NCBI RefSeq assembly: GCF_027244095.1
Contig: NC_069669.1
Coordinates: 6,288,501 to 6,352,500 of the forward strand
Direction: 5' to 3'
From: Hemicordylus capensis
Taxonomy: Eukaryota > Chordata > Lepidosauria > Squamata > Cordylidae
DNA: 64,000 nucleotides
Positions 59,977-64,000 of the stretch are shown here, one piece after another. The position numbers and the translations under genes are program-made. Each line of letters begins with the position of its first letter. Within the stretch, counting starts at the first letter, position 1. The notes under the pieces were generated by a model. That model did not search any database. It was not told where the DNA came from and saw only the letters and a program-made list of their open reading frames with translations.

Positions 59977-60468
59977 GTGAGTGTAAAATGTGCACGGAAG
60001 ACACACAGCGTGTTGTGTGGCATTATTGACGCAGCTCCTGTTTGCCAGGGCAAAATTTACTGCTAATGACTCATGGCCAAATACAATCCTGGAAAATAGA
60101 TACTCCCCATTGGTTAGCGCGGAACATTTTTATCCAGTAATTTCAGATGACGAGAGAGGCTATTATCATTCTTGTATTTTCTCAATAAGCCTTGACAAAA
60201 GAGCAATTGATGGTTTGTGCTTGCCAGTCCTGTGTGTATTGTGCACAAGTGATAAGGCAGCCTTCTTTTTGTGTGTCTGTTATTTATATGACAATTGCCG
60301 TCGCTATTCCTTTAGATCCATACAGCCGCCAAAGTCTACCCTTCAATAAATCCCTCTTATGCTTGGAGAGGCACCTCTTTCAACAGCGAATGTGAGGAGT
60401 GATTTCTTTAAACCAAACTTCTGTTTGAGTGAGTGTGTTTCTTTTTCATGGATCTTTGTGGTCTCCCG

Positions 60469-60905
60469 GGAGAAAACAAGTATGGGCCTGCAGCAAAATC
60501 TTGCAGTATATTGAGCCTGGTAAAGGTTTGAGGCATCTTTCGTCTTCAGAAGCCAAAGGTTGTGACCGTCTTGAGGGATCGTTCTTCAGGCTGATGCATT
60601 TCCTGCTCTTTTTGTTCAAGCCCTCCTTCCCTGCTCCTCGTCACGGAGTTCTATTAGCTCCACCCACCTGAGTTCTATTAGCTCCGCCCAATCTGTGGAC
60701 ATTCCACTCCATTGAGTTAGATTGGGGTAGTTTTTTGCCCACTTAGAGGAGTAGTTCAGGTTTTTGAAGTTCTTCAGAACCACCGTATCCGTGGATTACC
60801 CTGAGTCTGCTGGTACTCCTTTCTTGCTTGCAGGTGCTCTAGTTATGCATAATAAGGATAATATTTCCAGCTCCTCTGAAAATAGATATAAGATTGTGCA
60901 TTCTT
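60469..60905 (+). repeat. Dispersed repeat family B, copy 3 (longest)
   Basis: GAGAAAACAAGTATGGGCC, GCAGCAAAATC, CTTTTTGTTCAAGCCCTCC, ACTCCATTGAGTTAGATTGG, CTGAGTCTGCTGGTACTCC, AATAAGGATAATATTTCC. Joins features of copies 1 and 2, so both belong to one family of at least 430 bp. Confidence 0.7.
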
Positions 60906-61587
60906 AGACAGCATTTAGTTGTGCATTCCTTTTTTGTGATTCTGAACTGCTCTGAGCAGCACTGTGCGGGAGGGGCAAGATATGAATATTTAAATTAAAT
61001 AATTTGTCGAAAACACTGCCATGCAGTATCTCCTTGGAAGCCTGAGCTGTTGGAATGGCAATCAAATCGAAGCCCCATCTCAATCCCCACAGCCCTTTTT
61101 AAAGGGAGTGGCAAAATGCAAAGTGCTTTGTAATACAGGTTGTAGAGTAGGACCTCTTGAACACCATTCTTTTATTTGTTTGTTCACTTTGAATGTTGAA
61201 GAAGTCAACATGCATTTTCTACTGTCACCTCAGTCTTTATCATATTTCCTTGAACTTAAGCGCAGTTGCTTCTCGGCGGGAGATATCTAAGTGTCCTTCA
61301 GATTGCAGTCGATGGGTGGGCTCACACGTAGCACTGCCCTTCAGGTTTGGGGAACTGCCAGAGCCTCAGAAATGTGTGCGTGCCCTACTTCTGCCCTTGG
61401 GAAGGATATTCTGTGATTGGATGAGTCGTATGAACACCCACCTATTGGTGGATTTGAAGTGAGGGAAGGATGTCGGGTTCCGTATCACAAGTAGGGTTAG
61501 AATATGGCGAGCTTAGGTTTGTACCAGATGCTGAATCTTGGCGTATCTTTCCCGAGGCTGGAAATAGGGTGTGTGTGTGTTGCCAGG

Positions 61588-61896
61588 GAGGAGAACTGGT
61601 CTTATGGCAGCAAGAATGAATTGTCCCTTTTGCTAAGCAGGGTCCTCCCTGGTTGCATTTAATGGGAGATTACATGTGAGTACTATGAGATATATAGGGC
61701 TGCTCTGAGAAGAGCACCTGCATGCTTGCATGCAGAAGGTTCCAGGTTCCCTCCCTGGCAGCATCTCCAAGACAGGGCTGAGAGAAACTCCTGCCTGCAA
61801 CCTTGGAGAAGCTGCTGCCAGTCTGTGTATACAATACTGAGCTAGGTGGACCAATCATCTGACTCAGTATAAGGCAGCTTCCTATGTTTCTATGGC
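61588..61896 (+). mobile_element. 5S/tRNA-Ala SINE, near full length
   Basis: GGAGGAGAACTGGTCTTATG, TGCTAAGCAGGGTCCTCCC, AATGGGAGATTACATGTGAG, GTGTATACAATACTGAGC, GGCAGCTTCCTATG. Confidence 0.92.
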
Positions 61897-62559
61897 ACCT
61901 CCCCTGAATCTGAGATTTGTCACTCCATGTGAACCCTCCTTGTATAGGGTAAATATCTGACTGAATAGTTTTAGTAGGTTATTTCCCTTTTTCTTTGCAG
62001 AAGTGACTTGATTATCCTATACCTGGCTGACTTTTAGACTAGGTTCTTCATTAAAGAAATGTTTTCAAGCATATACATCTGGTTGTTTCCATTTAATGAT
62101 TTGTATTAAAGATTATTCAGGGAGAGGATATTTTGAAGCTGCTTATAATCAGATAAATTATCCTTCATTAGATTCTGACAGTTTTGGTGACTAGTGTAAT
62201 TATAAAGGGGGGTGGGAATCTTGGCTGGCTATATTTTGTGGTGTTACAATTATGTAAATGAAGGAGTGATAAGAATAGCAACTGAGTGGGATGGTCAGGT
62301 TTTATAGAAGAAAACGTGGGTGGTGAAGGAACGAGAGCAAAGTTGCTAAAAATGGACGGTTCTGCGCCATGCCTCCTGGCTGTCTTTCATCAGCTGTGGG
62401 TTAAATTTCCATCATGGATACTAAGAATAAACTTGAGCTGGATATGTTTTATAATTCATATTATTGAAAGGATATTTTGTACGATGCCGGCTTATGTAAG
62501 GAAATGGCTATATTATGACAAACCTCCTTGAGGTATGAATTAAGGGTTTAATCTGGGGT

Positions 62560-62640
62560 TGGGCATTCATTTGTTTGTTTGTTTGTTGAAATTTGATTTA
62601 TATACCACCTTTCCTAAAGTGGCTCAGGGCAGTTTTGATT
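62560..62640 (-). mobile_element. LINE 3' tail with (GTTT)n
   Basis: TTGTTTGTTTGTTTGTTG, TTATATACCACCTTTCC, AGTGGCTCAGGGCAGTTTT. Confidence 0.6.
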
Positions 62641-62737
62641 GATGCTGAAAAGTACTTGGGTGAGGATTCAAAGAACTGCACAGTAAATCCAAAGCTTTTG
62701 GGCTTGTTTTTCCTGAACCATATTCCCCATTCCCTTA

Positions 62738-62935
62738 ATAGGAAGCAGCCTAATGCCGAGACAGACCATTGGTCCATCCATCCAGTATTGCCAGCACTGA
62801 TTTGCAGCGACTTTCCCAAGGTTTGGGGCAGGAGTCTCTCCCAGCCCTACCTGGAGGTGCTGTCGGGGATTGAACCTGGGTTCTTCTGCATGCAAAGCAG
62901 ATGCTCTGCCACTGATCTATGGCCCTGACCTCTTT
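62738..62935 (-). mobile_element. 5S/tRNA-Ala SINE, tRNA part
   Basis: AATAGGAAGCAGCCTAATGC, TGGGGATTGAACCTGGG (B box reversed), AAGCAGATGCTCTGCCACTG. Confidence 0.9.
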
Positions 62936-63051
62936 CCGGCCCGGACACGGCAAGCCACTCTTGAAACTGGGGAGATATTCCAAAGCAAAGTCTGTGGTAC
63001 TGTCACTTCCAAGTTAAGACAAAAAAATCCCACTAGGCATGCACTAGGCCA

Positions 63052-63240
63052 GGGATTTTCAAACAGGGTTACTTGAACCCCTGGCTGAGGGCACTTTGAA
63101 GCCTCGTGCAGGATACACAGAACCCTCCCGTCTCTTTAACTCACTTGGGTGCTACACCGTTGACTCAGGAGGGAGAGGAGTATCAGGCAGCACCTCCCTC
63201 CTCCTCTCCATGTGACTGGTTGGCTAGGTGCTCAGATTCA
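63052..63240. mobile_element. hAT-like remnant
   Basis: CAGGGATTTTCAAACAGGG start, then GACTGGTTGGCTAGGTGCTC, resembling the 41327 family core. Heavily worn. Confidence 0.45.
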
Positions 63241-63242
63241 GC

Positions 63243-63420
63243 CTATCAGACCATTGGTCCATCCAGCTCAGTATTGTCTACACCAGGGGTAGGCAACCTT
63301 GCCTCTCCCACAGCTATTGAACTACAACTCCCATCATTCTCAGCCACAATGTCCCAAGGTTGCCTACCCCTGGTCTACAGTGGTATGTCTCGGTAGAAGG
63401 CAGCTTCCTCTGTTCCTATC
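63243..63420 (-). mobile_element. 5S/tRNA-Ala SINE tail with a MITE at GTCTACAC
   Basis: CTATCAGACCATTGGTCC, GTATTGTCTACAC|MITE|GTCTACAG, then GGTATGTCTCGGTAGAAGG: a tail in the opposite sense follows the MITE, so the two flanks face each other. Confidence 0.85.
63284..63372. mobile_element. hAT MITE, 89 bp, CAGGGGTAGGCAACC type
   Basis: CAGGGGTAGGCAACCTTG...AAGGTTGCCTACCCCTG, flanks GTCTACAC (63276-63283) / GTCTACAG (63373-63380). Internally deleted: only one ACTACAACTCCCA arm remains. Confidence 0.92.
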
Positions 63421-63659
63421 TGGACATGAGTTAAAATAGACTTTATTACAGTCTTTGACCAGTACAGAAGCATGAAAACCACAAGTGTCACACCCATACA
63501 ACAATATAGCAACAACATAACTTTATGAATGTACAGTGACATAGTAAATTACTCCACTACTTTAGTCATTAGATGCCATTGTATGTTCATTGATATTAAT
63601 CAGAACTTGGCCACGTTGTAAGTAACATTGGCTTGATGGTCTGACAAGAGAAATGAAAC

Positions 63660-63965
63660 AAGATGTGGCCACAAGATGTGGTGATGGCCAACAACCTGGA
63701 TGGCTTTAAGAAGGGTTTGGATAACTTCATGGAGGAGAGGTCTATCAATGGCTACTAGTCGGAGGGCTGTGGGCCACCTCCAGCCTCAGAGGGAAGATGC
63801 CTCTCAATTCCAGTTGGAGGGGAGCGACAGCAGGAGGGAGGGCATGCCTTCATCTCTTGCCAGTGGGCTTCTCAGGGGCATCTGGTGGGCCACTGTGCAA
63901 AACAGGATGCTGGACTAGATGGACCTTGGGCCTGATCCAGCAGGGCTGTTCTTGTGTTCTTAAAT
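63660..63965 (+). mobile_element. CR1-like LINE 3' end
   Basis: AAGATGTGGTGATGGCCAAC, TTCATGGAGGAGAGGTC, TCAATGGCTACTAGTCGG, GCATCTGGTGGGCCACTG, GGACTAGATGGACCTTGGG, CTGATCCAGCAGGGCTG, TTCTTGTGTTCTT. Confidence 0.92.
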
Positions 63966-64000
63966 ATATACTTGATCTCCTCTGCCTGGTATGTCCTTCA

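Larger units (their letters stand above)
59977..64000 (+). other. SNX29: SNX29 intron 14, cut by the window edge
   Basis: No match to the next expected peptide (NLWSVDGE.. or EIAEELASSYERK-like) on the plus strand, so the intron probably continues. Holds family B, three copies of the 5S/tRNA-Ala SINE, one MITE, a LINE tail, hAT-like remains and a CR1 3' end. 59980-60465, 60910-61585, 61900-62555 and 63430-63655 are unassigned; 63431-63455 repeats a motif of 51260. Confidence 0.8.

Noticed and set aside
1-64000. LTR retrotransposon or endogenous retrovirus
   Set aside because: I saw no paired long terminal repeats, primer-binding site or gag/pol-like frame; all coding repeat remains are of L1, CR1 or L2 type.

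Overview
The window is nuclear DNA of a squamate reptile, most likely a lizard. This rests on amniote-type GSPT1 and SNX29 exons lying in a background of Sauria-type SINEs, CR1 and L2-like LINE tails, a squamate-type L1 fragment and very many small hAT transposons. No bacterial, organellar or CRISPR features are present, and I recognised no LTR or retroviral element.

Two protein-coding genes diverge from the middle of the left third. On the minus strand is the first coding exon of GSPT1 (translation release factor eRF3a, 9355-9763), with its CpG-rich promoter at about 9764-10340; bases 1-9354 are the start of its first intron. On the plus strand, SNX29 (RUN and PX domain sorting nexin) starts at 15337. 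I could place 14 consecutive coding exons (15337-59976) whose splice sites and phases all agree. They encode residues 1-560 plus one base: the whole RUN domain, the charged linker and the coiled coil. The PX domain must lie to the right of the window. The order GSPT1(-) then SNX29(+) matches the mammalian layout, but I saw no TNFRSF17 (BCMA), which sits between them in human.

Most of the rest is transposable elements. The dominant one is a SINE with two RNA-polymerase-III heads in series: a 5S-rRNA-like 3' half, then a tRNA-Ala-like body with A and B boxes, then a conserved tail. I list about 40 full or partial copies. A second set is short palindromic hAT elements, often exactly 136 bp, with CAGGG termini and 8-bp target duplications of the form nnnTAnnn. 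They repeatedly landed in the same GTGTAGAC site in the SINE tail. Their arms carry the sequence ACTACAACTCCCA, which fits the promoter motif ACTAYRNNNCCCR (ZNF143/THAP11 class). Two degenerate copies sit at the SNX29 promoter, and the same motif occurs twice at the GSPT1 promoter.

Other notable structures are a CpG island with a good splice donor just inside SNX29 intron 2 (possible alternative first exon), a SINE-derived tandem array next to GSPT1 exon 1, a second hAT family (TAGGGATGTGC termini) with three copies, and two dispersed repeat families that I could not assign. All alignments were made by eye. Exon coordinates are exact to the base where stated; repeat ends are usually good to about 5-20 bases.
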